Source of the DNA: Leifsonia xyli
Lineage (GTDB): Bacteria; Actinomycetota; Actinomycetes; Actinomycetales; Microbacteriaceae
DNA: 64,000 nt
Assembly (NCBI GenBank): GCA_001647635.1
Contig: CP014761.1
Location: forward strand, 1,240,001-1,304,000
Reading direction: 5' to 3'
Shown: piece after piece, positions 9,229 to 18,203 of the stretch
Layout: each line of letters starts with the position of its first letter
Position numbering within the stretch: position 1 is the first letter of the stretch
Made by a program: the position numbers and the translations under genes
The notes under the pieces: generated by a model
What the model saw: only the letters and a program-made list of their open reading frames with translations
Databases searched by the model: none
What the model was told of the DNA's origin: nothing

Positions 9229-9606
9229 GTGGATCAGGACCAGTTGGACGCCAGGATCGAGCGGATCGGCCGCATCCCGTTCCGGTCGAAGTTCCACCTG
9301 CGCCCGATCGAGCGCGAGTACCTCGCGTCGCGCGGGATGCCGGTGATCCGCCAGCACGCCCGCGATTTCGTGGACGCACGGCTCGCGCCGGCCTTTCCCG
9401 AGAAGGACGGCAAGCAGACGCCGTGGGGCGGCCATCCGGTGTTCCGGGCGCAGCACGCCACCGCGACCTGCTGCCGCACCTGTCTGCAGATCAACCACGG
9501 CATCCCGAAGGGGCACGAGCTGATCCCGCGCGAGCGGGAGTACGTGGTGGATGTGATCACCCGCTGGATCGAGCTGGAGGCGCAGCCGCGGTCTCAGCGC
9601 CGGTGA
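9229..9606 (+). CDS. DUF4186 domain protein
   Basis: A 125-residue soluble protein that fits DUF4186 over its length: 'RIPFRSKFHLRPIEREYLASRGMPVIRQHARDFVDARLAP', then 'GKQTPWGGHPVFRAQHATATCCRTCLQINHGIPKG', with the paired cysteines and HGIPKG that mark the family. The function is unknown; the CC..C/H arrangement may bind metal. The GTG start is 8 bases after a TAGGGT hexamer (9215-9220) and has no obvious ribosome-binding site, so the mRNA may be leaderless. It begins 11 bp after the UvrA-like gene and is convergent with the phospholipase-D gene. Confidence 0.85.
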   Translation: MDQDQLDARIERIGRIPFRSKFHLRPIEREYLASRGMPVIRQHARDFVDARLAPAFPEKDGKQTPWGGHPVFRAQHATATCCRTCLQINHGIPKGHELIPREREYVVDVITRWIELEAQPRSQRR

Positions 9607-9615
9607 CGTCCCGCC

Positions 9616-11235
9616 TCAGAAGATCGAGGTGCCCCGCAGTCGGCGCGGTCGCGAGTCCGGGTCCAGGATGTAGCGGTACAGCGGATCCGCCCAGACACGC
9701 TGGAAGCGCGTGACGCGTTCGATGCGGTGCGGGCGGATCTGCCCGGCCGGTCTCGGCGTCCGGCGCCCGTTCGCCTGCCAGCGATCAAGAGCGGTGGCTG
9801 CCTCCCTCCAGAGCGCGAGGCTGTCCTCCATGTCTCGCAGCCGGGGGTCGTCGCGGTCGAGCCCGAGGTGCTCGGCCCAGAGCTGCAGGCGCAGGTCGCG
9901 CGCGAAGCTCGTGGCGCTTCCCTCCGCGTCGCCGTCCGGGCTTTCGTCGAAGACGGCGCAGGTGAGCTCGCTGTCCGTGGTCCAGGACCGCCGGTTGAAG
10001 TTGTCCGACCCGCACGTCGCCCACGTGTCGTCGACGACGCAGATCTTCGCGTGAACGTAGATCGGCGTCCCTTCGCTGTTCTCCAGGTCGAACACGCCCA
10101 CCCGATCCGGGGCCACCCGCCGCAGCTTAGCGATCGCGCGCAGCTGCCCGAGCCGGCTGGGCGGCCCGGTGAGCGCGCCATCCTGGTCCGGATACCGCGG
10201 GACGACAACGATCACCTGCAACTGCGGACTGCGGACGAGCGCCTTCGCGATGCTCGCGGCGACCTCCGGCGACCACAGGTACTGGTCCTCGATGTAGATG
10301 AGCGACCGCGCCCGGCCGAACGCCTTCGCGTAGGCCCGCGCGATGCTGCGCTCCCCCTTCGGCGCGAACGGAAACGGAGGCCGCTTCGGACTGTACGTCC
10401 GCAGCAACTGGACCGCATGCGGCCCGGCCGGCGGCGGAGGCGCGGCGGCCTCCGGCAGCGGCTTCGGATGCCGGGGCATGTCCGCGAACCGCTGCAGAAG
10501 CATCCGGTACGGGTTGCGGTGATCCAGTGGATGCGGATCGTCCCACCGCTCGGCGAACACCTTCAGCACGTCCGCGACGACCGGCCCACGCAACTCCAGG
10601 GCTGCATCGTGCCACGGCGGCCGCTCCCCATAGCGCGGATCCATCTCCACCGCCTGCGGATCCCCCCGGTGCTCGGCATCGTCGCGCCGACTGTGGCTCA
10701 GGTCGATGCCGCCGACGAACGCGACATCCCGCGTCGGATCGTCACGGTGCCGGATCACGAAGAACTTCTGATGGTGCGACCCGAACATCCGCACCCGCTG
10801 GTCCAGCAGCACCTCGCCGCCGGCCTCGTTGACCTGCCGCCCCAGCAGCTCATTGGAGGCGCCACTGATGGGAGCCTTCACCCGCTCGCCGTGTGACCGC
10901 CAGACGAGCCCGCGCACCTCGACGCCATCCTTGGCCAGACCTGCGAGCAGCTCCCCGATGGTCGGGCCGTCGGGAAGGAGGCGCTCGTCGGCATCCCCGC
11001 GCCAGTCGGTGAAGAAGACGCGGTCGCCGGGGCGGAGGGCGGTGAGCTCGGCGTGCAGGCGGGCGAAGTAGGTGGCGCCGTGGATGAGCGGGCGGACGTG
11101 GTTGCCCTCGGACCAGGAGGAACCGTCGTCGCCCGCTTGGATGTCACTCGCGGGGTTGCCCCGTTCTGAGCGTGTGAGGAACCAGTCCCCGGCGTGATCG
11201 TCCACGGGACGCACTCTACTCAGAGGGGTGCTCAC
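9616..11235 (-). CDS. phospholipase D-family protein (two HKD motifs)
   Basis: A protein of about 539 residues of the PLD superfamily. The second catalytic motif is complete: HAKICVVDD followed by GSDNFNRRS. The first is HHQKFFVIRHRDD followed by a GG-DLS turn, with slightly different spacing of the aspartate. The protein is built like bacterial cardiolipin synthase/phospholipase D proteins but has no membrane segment, so phosphodiesterase or nuclease activity is also possible. The GTG at 11235 is chosen because it overlaps the stop of the upstream NERD gene by four bases (GTGA), implying translational coupling; an inner GTG at 11214 is possible. It is the last gene of the GmrSD/NERD/PLD operon. 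Confidence 0.85.
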   Translation of the reverse strand: MSTPLSRVRPVDDHAGDWFLTRSERGNPASDIQAGDDGSSWSEGNHVRPLIHGATYFARLHAELTALRPGDRVFFTDWRGDADERLLPDGPTIGELLAGLAKDGVEVRGLVWRSHGERVKAPISGASNELLGRQVNEAGGEVLLDQRVRMFGSHHQKFFVIRHRDDPTRDVAFVGGIDLSHSRRDDAEHRGDPQAVEMDPRYGERPPWHDAALELRGPVVADVLKVFAERWDDPHPLDHRNPYRMLLQRFADMPRHPKPLPEAAAPPPPAGPHAVQLLRTYSPKRPPFPFAPKGERSIARAYAKAFGRARSLIYIEDQYLWSPEVAASIAKALVRSPQLQVIVVVPRYPDQDGALTGPPSRLGQLRAIAKLRRVAPDRVGVFDLENSEGTPIYVHAKICVVDDTWATCGSDNFNRRSWTTDSELTCAVFDESPDGDAEGSATSFARDLRLQLWAEHLGLDRDDPRLRDMEDSLALWREAATALDRWQANGRRTPRPAGQIRPHRIERVTRFQRVWADPLYRYILDPDSRPRRLRGTSIF

Positions 11236-12344
11236 CGTCGCGCCGACACAAGCGCGCGTAAGAGTCCGAGAACCGTGCCGACGATGGCCATACCGACTGC
11301 CGCAAGACCGACCAGAAGAAGAGCCGGCTTCAACGCGAGATAGATCGGTGGAAGCAAGCACACCGTCGGCGCCGCGCATGGCTGGTTGGCCAGGCCGCGG
11401 AATACGAGGATGCCGACTATCACGAGGACAGCCGCACCCCACAGTCGCGCGATGCCGCCCGCGACACGCTTACCTGCCCGCCGCGGCTGGGATGCTTCAG
11501 GCCGCGAGCGCGCGACCCCGCCGGAGGTGCGAGCCGTCCGCCCAGCCGACGACGCGCTCCGCATCTGCTTCTCGGGAGGGTGAGGCATGCCCACCCGATC
11601 AACAAGCCGCTCGAAACGCTGCATCACCCTCAGCGTGTCGGCCGCGTGCGGATCGACATGCCAGGTCTGTGGTTCTTCGGCTGCGAGGGTCAGCAGGTCG
11701 ACCTGCGTCGCCGTCAGCCTAGGAGGCTGCGCACGGAGCCACGCCACCAGACGGTTCGCGTCGACAACGGCGATCACCCGCTGATCGTTCGCCCGCTTGT
11801 CGTTGATCGTGCGCGCGTTCAACATCGCGAGCACCGGAGTCACGGGAACCTCGAATCCCACCTTGCCCGCCAAACGCCGGGAGACGTCGTTCGCATCAGA
11901 GGCGGCGGCGCTCAGATACCGCTTGTTCTGGTTGTTGATTCGGAGAACGTGGTCACCGACCCACACCGAGCCGCCGGAGTGGTGTTTCGTGTTGATGGCG
12001 AAGACTCCGGCCGGCCCGATAACGAGATGATCGACATCTTTCGTGCCAGCCCCGATGGGCACGGAGTGGCGGAGAAACCACCCGGGCCCGAGACCCGACA
12101 GCAGCCGACCCACCTCAATCTCTCCGAGTGCACCGACATACCAGGACCTCGCATCGGGATGCAGGACGATGTGCTGTTCTGTGCGAAGCGAGGGATCAGC
12201 GGCTTCCGCCTCGGCCTGAACCTCCAGACACTTCTGCGCGACCGCATACCCGGCGGGCCGTGATAAAAGCGCACTGATGCCCGCGAAGTCGACGCGAGCC
12301 CCCTCGACTGCGGGCCGCCCGGCCACCTGCTCCCCCATGTCCAC
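11232..12344 (-). CDS. NERD-domain protein with two C-terminal membrane helices
   Basis: A 370-residue protein. Residues about 70-185 form a NERD (nuclease-related) domain: 'ALGEIEVGRLL', 'KDVDHLVIGPAGVFAINTKHHSGGSVWV'. The conserved glutamate and aspartate of the restriction-endonuclease-like fold are present, while the usual E-x-K is N-T-K, a variant I have the impression is common in actinobacteria. A basic, low-complexity linker (about 262-300) leads to two hydrophobic segments near the C-terminus (about 303-325 and 336-362), so the nuclease domain is probably tethered to the membrane. It lies 66 bp downstream of the GmrSD-like gene and overlaps the PLD gene by four bases. Confidence 0.82.
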   Translation of the reverse strand: MDMGEQVAGRPAVEGARVDFAGISALLSRPAGYAVAQKCLEVQAEAEAADPSLRTEQHIVLHPDARSWYVGALGEIEVGRLLSGLGPGWFLRHSVPIGAGTKDVDHLVIGPAGVFAINTKHHSGGSVWVGDHVLRINNQNKRYLSAAASDANDVSRRLAGKVGFEVPVTPVLAMLNARTINDKRANDQRVIAVVDANRLVAWLRAQPPRLTATQVDLLTLAAEEPQTWHVDPHAADTLRVMQRFERLVDRVGMPHPPEKQMRSASSAGRTARTSGGVARSRPEASQPRRAGKRVAGGIARLWGAAVLVIVGILVFRGLANQPCAAPTVCLLPPIYLALKPALLLVGLAAVGMAIVGTVLGLLRALVSARR

Positions 12345-12410
12345 GACCGTATGCGGCGGACGGCGTTGTCGCCTCGCCCCAGAAGTGGGTAGAGGGCACC
12401 GGCCATCTGC

Positions 12411-14906
12411 TCACATCCGGGCTGCGAACACCTCGGCGAACGTGTCGGCCATCTTCACCAGCCATGCGGCGAGCGCCGGCGCCTCAGTCTCCTCGCGCCA
12501 GTCACCTGCCTTGCTCAGAGTGATGGTGCTCGACTTCTGGTCATCGTCGACGTGCCACGCGAGCGATGCACCAATGGCCTCCTGGATCTCGTCGCGTTGG
12601 CCATGCAGCCGCGCGAAGAGAGCCTTGTCGGTATCGATATAGAAGATGCAGTGGACGGCCGGTTCCCGGATCGTGGCGGAGAGCACGATGTGCGCCCCAA
12701 CGAGTCCATAACGGACATCGATGAAGTTACTCGCCGTGCCGTTCCCCCACGACCTCGCCGTGGTGGAAGTGGCTTCTCCGAGATCGTGAACCCGATCGAA
12801 GAATGCCTTCCGCTGCTCGAGAAGCGGGCGTGATGAGCTCGTCTTACGTCGCTCGGGGTCGATCTCCAGCCCGATCAGAGCAGCGAGCTCCTCACCGCTG
12901 AGGAACTGCTCCCGTGAGGCGCGGCCTTCACTGTCGAAGGACAAGCCTTCTGACTCCAGGTACTCCCGCGGGTCCTCGGTGCGGGCCGGATCGAGCCATC
13001 GGAATCCCGGCGAAATCGTCCCGCCTGTCTGCAAGACGCGCCACGCACCCTGCATGGGAGCGTTAGTGATCACCGCGGCGACGGGCTGGGGGTAGGAGCC
13101 GGCCACCAACGCAACCTCTCCATACGTCGTCCAGCGTCCGGCCGGAATTTCCGCGACGATCGATGCCACGGACCTGCGCAGAGCGGAAGGTTCGTTAACA
13201 GCTGCACCCGCCACCGCCTCGTCAGGGCCCGGCCACAGGGAGATGATCTTTTCGGCGAGATCGGCGCTCCGTTGAGCGATCTCCGCAGCGCCCCAGACCT
13301 CGTGTACGGCGATCTCTTGGTTCAATCGGAGTCCGCTTTCGGAGAGCATCGAGCGCTTCTCGTCAAACGGCTTATTGCTCAGTTCGCTGTTGTATCCGGT
13401 GAGAGTCAGGTTGCCGATCGTGTGAACCAGCCGCTCGTGCTCGTACGTCGCATCCGCCCCGTCGGACAATCCCAGAGCAAATGTCTCGCGCGTTGCGTCG
13501 GTCAGCGTTTGAGGGAGCACGTGCTCAATGGTCAGGCTCTTCGGATCCACGACTTCCTTGGATCCATACGACTCTTCCAGCCACTGCAGAATGAGCTTCT
13601 TCTGCGCCGCGCGGCCCTGCCAGTAGAAGGGCACCGTCCCGACAGCCTCGCGGACCTGCGCGTCGGTCGCGTAGTACTTGCGGCCGCGGGACAGGTAATC
13701 ACGAAGAGCGGTGTCCACCTCTTCGGCTGCGGCGATGGGAGCTACCGCCTGGAGCAGTGTGCGGTTCAGGCTGGCAGTGGCCCGGCCGATGACGATGCGC
13801 CGTACGAAGTACGACTCCAGGTAGGTCAGCGCCCCAAGTACTTGATCATCGGTGGCCGTACCGGCCGCCCGGCGATCCAGAATCTGCATTACGACGGGGT
13901 ACGCGGTCGTCGAACCCCACGCTCTGATTCGGGAAAGGCGCCGCCTGATTTCTGCGTGCGGCTCCAACGCCGGGTTGAGAATTGTCGCGAGCACGTCGCC
14001 GAGCTTCGCGATGCGCAGAACTTCGGTCTCGATTTCTGCCGGCCCCTGTAACTTCTCCAGTCGCTTCTGTTGACCGACATAGGTGTCGGATTGGGTCGCG
14101 CGCTCGTCGGACTGCACCAGGTCTAGCCAGAACAGTAGCTCGAGGCTGTCCGCACTCAGCTTTTTCTCCAGAGGAAGCCAAACGCTTTCGTAGACGACCT
14201 CGCTGCGATCGCCAAGGCGCATGAAGAGGTGATTCTTCAGCAGGTCTGACTGCGTCAGCTGCAAGCCGGTGTTGTTGAGCGACTCGAAGATCCGATGGGC
14301 ATTATCCCGGGCCTCCGCCGTTACGACGACCAGTGCGAGGCCGCTCACCACGGCGTTCTCGATTTCTTCAAGATCGTGCGGGTCATCTGGATCGTCGGCC
14401 GCCGCGATCTTCGCCCGAAAGTGGTTGTAAGCCTCCCCGATTCGGTCGCTGCGTCCGGCATCCGGCGCTGATCGGACCACCGAGAGGTAGGAAGCGCGGT
14501 CCGCCTGGGTGGGCAGCACCTTCGTGGGCTTGTCCTTGTCGTAGACATTGACTAGATACTGCGCGTGGATGCCGTCTGCGCGCTCTGGGTCGCCCGTTTC
14601 GATGAGGTGGTCGCGCAGCGCGGCCAGGAGCAGCGTAAGAGTTGTGAGCCGCTGCTGTCCGTCGACGACGAGCAGCTTGGAGACGCCGACCACTGAGAAG
14701 TCGGGGCTTTGCGATAGGACCAGCGAGCCGATGAAGTGCGTAGCGGCAGGCTCTTCTCGCCGAGTGGCCGCCAACTCGACCACATCGCTCCACAGCTGGT
14801 CGAGCTGTTTCGTCCCCCAGGAATACACCCGCTGATACAGCGGGACCTGGTACTGCTTCTTACCTTCCAGTACACCAGCAAGGTTCGTCTCGGCTGCCTT
14901 GACCAT
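12411..14906 (-). CDS. GmrSD-like DUF262-DUF1524 protein fused to alkyltransferase-like and DUF4268 domains
   Basis: An 831-residue fusion. The N-terminus is a DUF262 (GmrS/ParB-like) domain with 'VPLYQRVYSW' and the NTP-binding motif DGQQRLTT at residues 82-89. DUF1524 (GmrD, HNH-type nuclease) follows, with IEHVLPQ near 460-466 and HTIGNLTLTGYNSELSN near 495-511. Residues about 575-665 resemble the DNA-binding half of O6-alkylguanine transferases ('IPAGRWTTYGEVA'), but the cysteine motif PCHRV is replaced by GAWRV (620-624), as in inactive alkyltransferase-like proteins. Residues about 698-831 match DUF4268. DUF262-DUF1524 proteins such as GmrSD and BrxU cut modified phage DNA. The two extra domains suggest a different recognition mode; that is inference. 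Confidence 0.85.
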   Translation of the reverse strand: MVKAAETNLAGVLEGKKQYQVPLYQRVYSWGTKQLDQLWSDVVELAATRREEPAATHFIGSLVLSQSPDFSVVGVSKLLVVDGQQRLTTLTLLLAALRDHLIETGDPERADGIHAQYLVNVYDKDKPTKVLPTQADRASYLSVVRSAPDAGRSDRIGEAYNHFRAKIAAADDPDDPHDLEEIENAVVSGLALVVVTAEARDNAHRIFESLNNTGLQLTQSDLLKNHLFMRLGDRSEVVYESVWLPLEKKLSADSLELLFWLDLVQSDERATQSDTYVGQQKRLEKLQGPAEIETEVLRIAKLGDVLATILNPALEPHAEIRRRLSRIRAWGSTTAYPVVMQILDRRAAGTATDDQVLGALTYLESYFVRRIVIGRATASLNRTLLQAVAPIAAAEEVDTALRDYLSRGRKYYATDAQVREAVGTVPFYWQGRAAQKKLILQWLEESYGSKEVVDPKSLTIEHVLPQTLTDATRETFALGLSDGADATYEHERLVHTIGNLTLTGYNSELSNKPFDEKRSMLSESGLRLNQEIAVHEVWGAAEIAQRSADLAEKIISLWPGPDEAVAGAAVNEPSALRRSVASIVAEIPAGRWTTYGEVALVAGSYPQPVAAVITNAPMQGAWRVLQTGGTISPGFRWLDPARTEDPREYLESEGLSFDSEGRASREQFLSGEELAALIGLEIDPERRKTSSSRPLLEQRKAFFDRVHDLGEATSTTARSWGNGTASNFIDVRYGLVGAHIVLSATIREPAVHCIFYIDTDKALFARLHGQRDEIQEAIGASLAWHVDDDQKSSTITLSKAGDWREETEAPALAAWLVKMADTFAEVFAARM

Positions 14907-15099
14907 TCACCCTCCGCCTTGAACGTGGAGGTTCCACCGTATCGGTGCGGCGCCGAGCTCCGCCGATTGCGGACGCGCCATCTCTTTATGCGGCGCCGGG
15001 TGTGTCCCTCTAATTGGGTGCGGTCGATTTCGATAACGGGCGCGACCAAATCGTTAGGCCATCGATAGGCTCGGCTCACCCGAACATGAAAGAGCCTTC
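14907..15099. other. divergent intergenic region
   Basis: This 193-bp gap separates the minus-strand GmrSD-like operon from the plus-strand lipoprotein gene and must hold both promoters. A GATAGGCT stretch near 15064-15071 could be a -10 for the lipoprotein. No clear operator was seen. Confidence 0.4.
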
Positions 15100-15519
15100 A
15101 TGAGAAGCCCACGACCTACTGCCAGAGGGCGCTTGATCGTCGCCCTATCGACGATGGCGCTGGTTGGAGTCGTCACCTCGGGATGTTCGAGCTTCGCGAG
15201 CCCCAGGTTCGGCGGCGGTGGAGACATCGACGAACCGAACTATGACGAGCAGGTGCAGGATGACGGCTATGAGCCGGACTTCGAACCGCCCACGGACTGG
15301 AGCCAGTGGCAGCCGGACAGCCCGGTAAGAGAACCGGACGGTCTTTGGTCCTGCAGCTACTCGCCCACATTCGACCGCGACTGGCACAACGATGTGCTGT
15401 GCGAGAACCGATTGCAGACGGAGCGGCCGTATCTGCGCGAGTGGGATTCCTACGTGACCCAGGACGAGATCATGGAATCGGCGCGCGAATACGAAGCTCA
15501 ACTGAACGCAGGAAGGTAA
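15100..15519 (+). CDS. putative lipoprotein
   Basis: A 139-residue secreted protein. The N-terminus has a basic start (MRSPRPTARGR), a hydrophobic stretch (LIVALSTMALVGVV) and a lipobox-like TSGCSS, so it is probably lipid-anchored at the cysteine near residue 29. The mature part is acidic, rich in D, E, P, W and Y, with two further cysteines (WSCSY and VLCEN) that could form a disulphide. I do not recognise a domain. A SHOCT-domain gene starts 6 bp after its stop, so the two are likely cotranscribed. Confidence 0.75.
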   Translation: MRSPRPTARGRLIVALSTMALVGVVTSGCSSFASPRFGGGGDIDEPNYDEQVQDDGYEPDFEPPTDWSQWQPDSPVREPDGLWSCSYSPTFDRDWHNDVLCENRLQTERPYLREWDSYVTQDEIMESAREYEAQLNAGR

Positions 15520-15525
15520 GTAAGC

Positions 15526-16155
15526 GTGGATACGGGTCGGGTAATCGGCGGAGACTACAAGAGCGCAATAGTCTCGACGCGCTTTGGCAGCACGATCGTT
15601 CTGCAGACGGGACTGAAGTTCCGAAAGCTCACTCAGGAGACGGTGAGCGAGTGGGACGAAGTCGTCACGGATGCAAAGGGGAACCCGCTCGCGAAGGTGG
15701 GAAGCGCTGTCGCCGGCGCCGCCCTCCCGGGCCGCCTCGGTAAGGCAGCCTCGGCGGCGGTGGATGCGACATTCGACGCCATGGGCCGGTCACGCGTCGT
15801 GCGTGTTGACTGGACTGACGGCAAACGCTCGTTGATCAAGCTGTCCGAGTCGATGTTCAATCACCTCGCGCTGGTTCTGGAGGAGCAGCGCGCGGAGCCC
15901 GCGGAACCGGCGCCCTTGGAGCCCGTCGGAGCGCCGGCGGAGAAGCCCACGGTAACGGAACAAGCGTTCACGTTGGTCAGCGGTCTCATCAAGGACCGGC
16001 TTCCGGCACCGCGAGCGGAGTCACCGGGCGTCGCACCGGAAGGTGCCGCGAACGTCGCTGAGCTCATTGGGCAGCTGGCGGCGTTGCGAGATGCGGGTGC
16101 GCTGAGCGACGAGGAGTTTCAGACGAAGAAGGCCGAGTTGCTCGGTCGGCTATAG
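15526..16155 (+). CDS. SHOCT-domain protein
   Basis: A 209-residue protein starting with GTG, with GGAAGG upstream. The last 30 residues, IGQLAALRDAGALSDEEFQTKKAELLGRL, are a clear SHOCT (short C-terminal) domain, a helical module probably used for oligomerisation. The N-terminal ~95 residues, including a glycine/alanine-rich stretch (AKVGSAVAGAALPGRLGKAASAAV), resemble a membrane-binding or PH-like domain but are not assigned. It is the last chromosomal gene before the left end of the integrated island, and its stop is about 32 bp from the left att repeat. Confidence 0.78.
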   Translation: MDTGRVIGGDYKSAIVSTRFGSTIVLQTGLKFRKLTQETVSEWDEVVTDAKGNPLAKVGSAVAGAALPGRLGKAASAAVDATFDAMGRSRVVRVDWTDGKRSLIKLSESMFNHLALVLEEQRAEPAEPAPLEPVGAPAEKPTVTEQAFTLVSGLIKDRLPAPRAESPGVAPEGAANVAELIGQLAALRDAGALSDEEFQTKKAELLGRL

Positions 16156-16187
16156 TCCCACGGAAGGCCACGCTACAGTAGGCGCCA

Positions 16188-16202
16188 CTGGAGGGACTCG
16201 AA
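16188..16202. repeat. attL core (tRNA-Arg 3' remnant)
   Basis: CTGGAGGGACTCGAA is identical to 46370-46384 within the tRNA-Arg T-arm and acceptor stem. The adjacent chromosomal side reads GCGCCA where the tRNA has TGCCCC, so this copy could not form a good acceptor stem and is a remnant. Confidence 0.82.
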
Positions 16203-16310
16203 AACTGCGACTGGTCTTTAAGCACCGTCCCGGTGATGCCAAAATCCGCGGATTTCCGCGCTTTTCGACCCCATTGAGATGACTGCGATCACATAGGAAC
16301 TCACTCGATT

Positions 16311-16331
16311 GTGGGCAAATTGTGGGCAAAT
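16311..16331. repeat. integrase arm-type direct repeats, left end
   Basis: Two tandem copies of GTGGGCAAAT separated by one base (16311-16320 and 16322-16331). The same 20-bp block lies near the right end at 46276-46295. Position and conservation at both ends suit arm-binding sites for the N-terminal domain of the integrase. Confidence 0.65.
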
Positions 16332-16355
16332 TCGTCATCGAGTCAGTTCTATAGT

Positions 16356-17750
16356 TGTGATGTCTCAAGACATCTCTGACGTTTCTGCATCAGGACATCC
16401 CTGACAAACGGTGTATCAGGACATCTCTGACACTTCCCGGTTCTTGCGTGGGCCGCGGGGTCCTCGGGGGTTGCCGCTGCCGACGTATTTGGTGCCCGGA
16501 GCGGGCCAGGGATACTCGGCCAGGAGGGTGCCGCCAGCGTCGAAGATCAGCAGTCGGTCGTCTTCCTCGACCCGATAGGCGATCGCTCCGGCAAGGGTGC
16601 GGCTGACCTGGAACTTAGCGCCGCGGGCATAGACAGTGCCGTTGTCGTGGATCCGCGTCATCCGGATCCCCTCATCCCCGGCCGGAGCCGCCGGCTGCGG
16701 AATCGGTCGTGGTGGTTCGACCACCGGTGTCGAAGCCCAAGCCGTCGATGGAGTGACCCGACTGGGCAATCCTTGATGTGGGCGCTCGGTGTTATAGATC
16801 AGATCGAACGCATCGACCTGGCCCTGCAACTGCTCCAACGTTTCCGCCAGCGGTTGCTTGTCAAGGAAGCGGAACAAGGTTTGGTGGAAGCGCTCGTTCT
16901 TGCCCTGCGTGGTCGGCTTATAGGGCTTCCCCGTGATCGGTTCGACGCCAAGGGATCGCAGGTAGGCGACGAGCTGTCCCAGCACTCCGCGGCGGGACGG
17001 GTTTAAGGCGCCCCGTTGTCGGAGAGCAGCCGTTGCGGGACACCGTGAGCTGCGATGCCTTTGCTGACCACGGCGATAGCGCCCTCGGAGGTTTCGCCCC
17101 AGGAGACGTGGGAGGCGATTGCGAGCCGGGAGTGGTCGTCGATGAGCTGGAAGATCACGCACTTGCGTCCGCCGGTGAGGACGTATTCGGTTGCGTCGAG
17201 CTGCCAGCACGCATTCGGCGCCGGATAGACAAACCGACGATACGACGCTCGCGGCTTCTTCCTCGGCTCGACCTTGGCGACGCCCTGCTCGCGGAAGATC
17301 CGCGACAGCGATGCCGTCGAGGGCACCGGGTCCATCCCGAGCGAACGCATCTTCTCGTGAACACTGATCGGCCCATGGTCCAAGCCCGACGCCTCCAACG
17401 CCGCTCGCACTCCGACCGCTCGTTGGACGACATCATCAGCGACCCTCGACGGGCTGCTGCGCGGCCGTCTCGACCGCGGCTCCAACGCCGCCGCCGGCCC
17501 ATCCTCCGCTGCCCGTTTCCGGATCGCATAAAACGTCTCCCTCGAGATCCCGTGCTCAGCGCAGAACGTCGTGATCGAACCGCGCGGCGCATCCGGCGGC
17601 CACTGAACGATCGCGAGACGGACACGAGGATCAACAGGGTCAACACGGCTCATCCCTCAAACATTGAGGGCAACTGTCAGCACCAAACGCCGCCGCAACG
17701 TCAGAGCTCTATTGATGCAGCTTCGTCAGAGTTCTGATGGATCACACACA
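16356..17750 (-). mobile_element. IS481-family insertion sequence
   Basis: About 1.4 kb. GTCAGTTCTATAGT occurs immediately outside both ends (16342-16355 and 17751-17764) and is a likely 14-bp target duplication. Both termini begin TGTG when read inward and share CTCTGACG, then a three-base spacer, then CTGCATCA, as imperfect inverted repeats. Further CAGGACATC(T/C)CTGAC copies lie just inside the left end. It encodes one transposase, which is frameshifted. The insertion sits 25 bp from the left arm-type sites. Confidence 0.75.
16416..17653 (-). pseudogene. IS481-family transposase, frameshifted
   Basis: The first part (17653 down to about 17006) has an N-terminal helix-turn-helix ('FCAEHGISRETFYAIRKRAAEDG') and the first two acidic residues of the DDE catalytic triad in 'CWQLDATEYVL' and 'LLSDNGA'. 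The second part carries 'PYKPTTQGKNERFHQTLFRFLD' with the catalytic glutamate, 'YNTERPHQGL' and the C-terminal extension of this IS group. The frame breaks at GGGGCGCC near 17006-17015; adding one G restores LLSDNGAALNPSRRGV. The repaired protein would be about 412 residues. A programmed shift is unlikely because the family normally uses a single frame. Confidence 0.82.
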
Positions 17751-17943
17751 GTCAGTTCTATAGTCATGTTCCCGCCGTGCCAGCTCGTAACGCACTCTGG
17801 TCGACTTTCGCCTCGCCTGATGCTCAGCGGCCGCCAATCGCGCCGAGCGAATACTTTCGTTAGCCGTCCGTTGGATCGCTGGCGGTCCGACCCTGGCGAA
17901 CCGCAGTTCCGATACCATCTGGACACGGAGAAGAGGGGTAGCG

Positions 17944-18203
17944 TTGGGCGTATCCGAATACTACGACCTGGGGTTACTCAACGAGCACTCGAATTCCTTG
18001 ACGTGGACGTCGAGAAGGACACGAAAGTGTTTGTTGACGCCTTCGCGTTTTCGTTTCTCAACGACGACTGGGCACGCGGCTGCGTGAGCCTGATTCAGCC
18101 GAATCGATGTCAGGATGGAGGGTCAGCGCATCGACCAGTGGCCGTCGCCAAACCCAAGAACACTCAAGTTCTCTCTAATCGCCGAACGCTGGTCCTCGGT
18201 TAG
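17944..18203 (+). pseudogene. frameshifted, truncated N-terminal fragment of a hypothetical protein
   Basis: A TTG start 5 bases after GAGGGG opens with GVSEYYDLG. After one extra G in the GGGG at about 17970-17973 the frame continues TQRALEFLDVDVEKDTKVFVDAF and then 'SFLNDDWARGCVSLIQ'. This pattern (a 'DVD...KDT..FVD' strand-turn and a following 'W...C...(I/V)' helix) looks like the start of a conserved larger protein I cannot name. Sense then degrades and the frame ends inside the convergent DUF499 gene. The gene seems to have lost its 3' part, in addition to the frameshift. It lies between the IS element and the defence operon. Confidence 0.45.

Noticed and set aside
17003..17020. Programmed frameshift in the IS481-type transposase
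   Set aside because: This family uses a single frame, there is no slippery A-run, and the break fits the same one-base G/C deletion pattern seen in five other genes.
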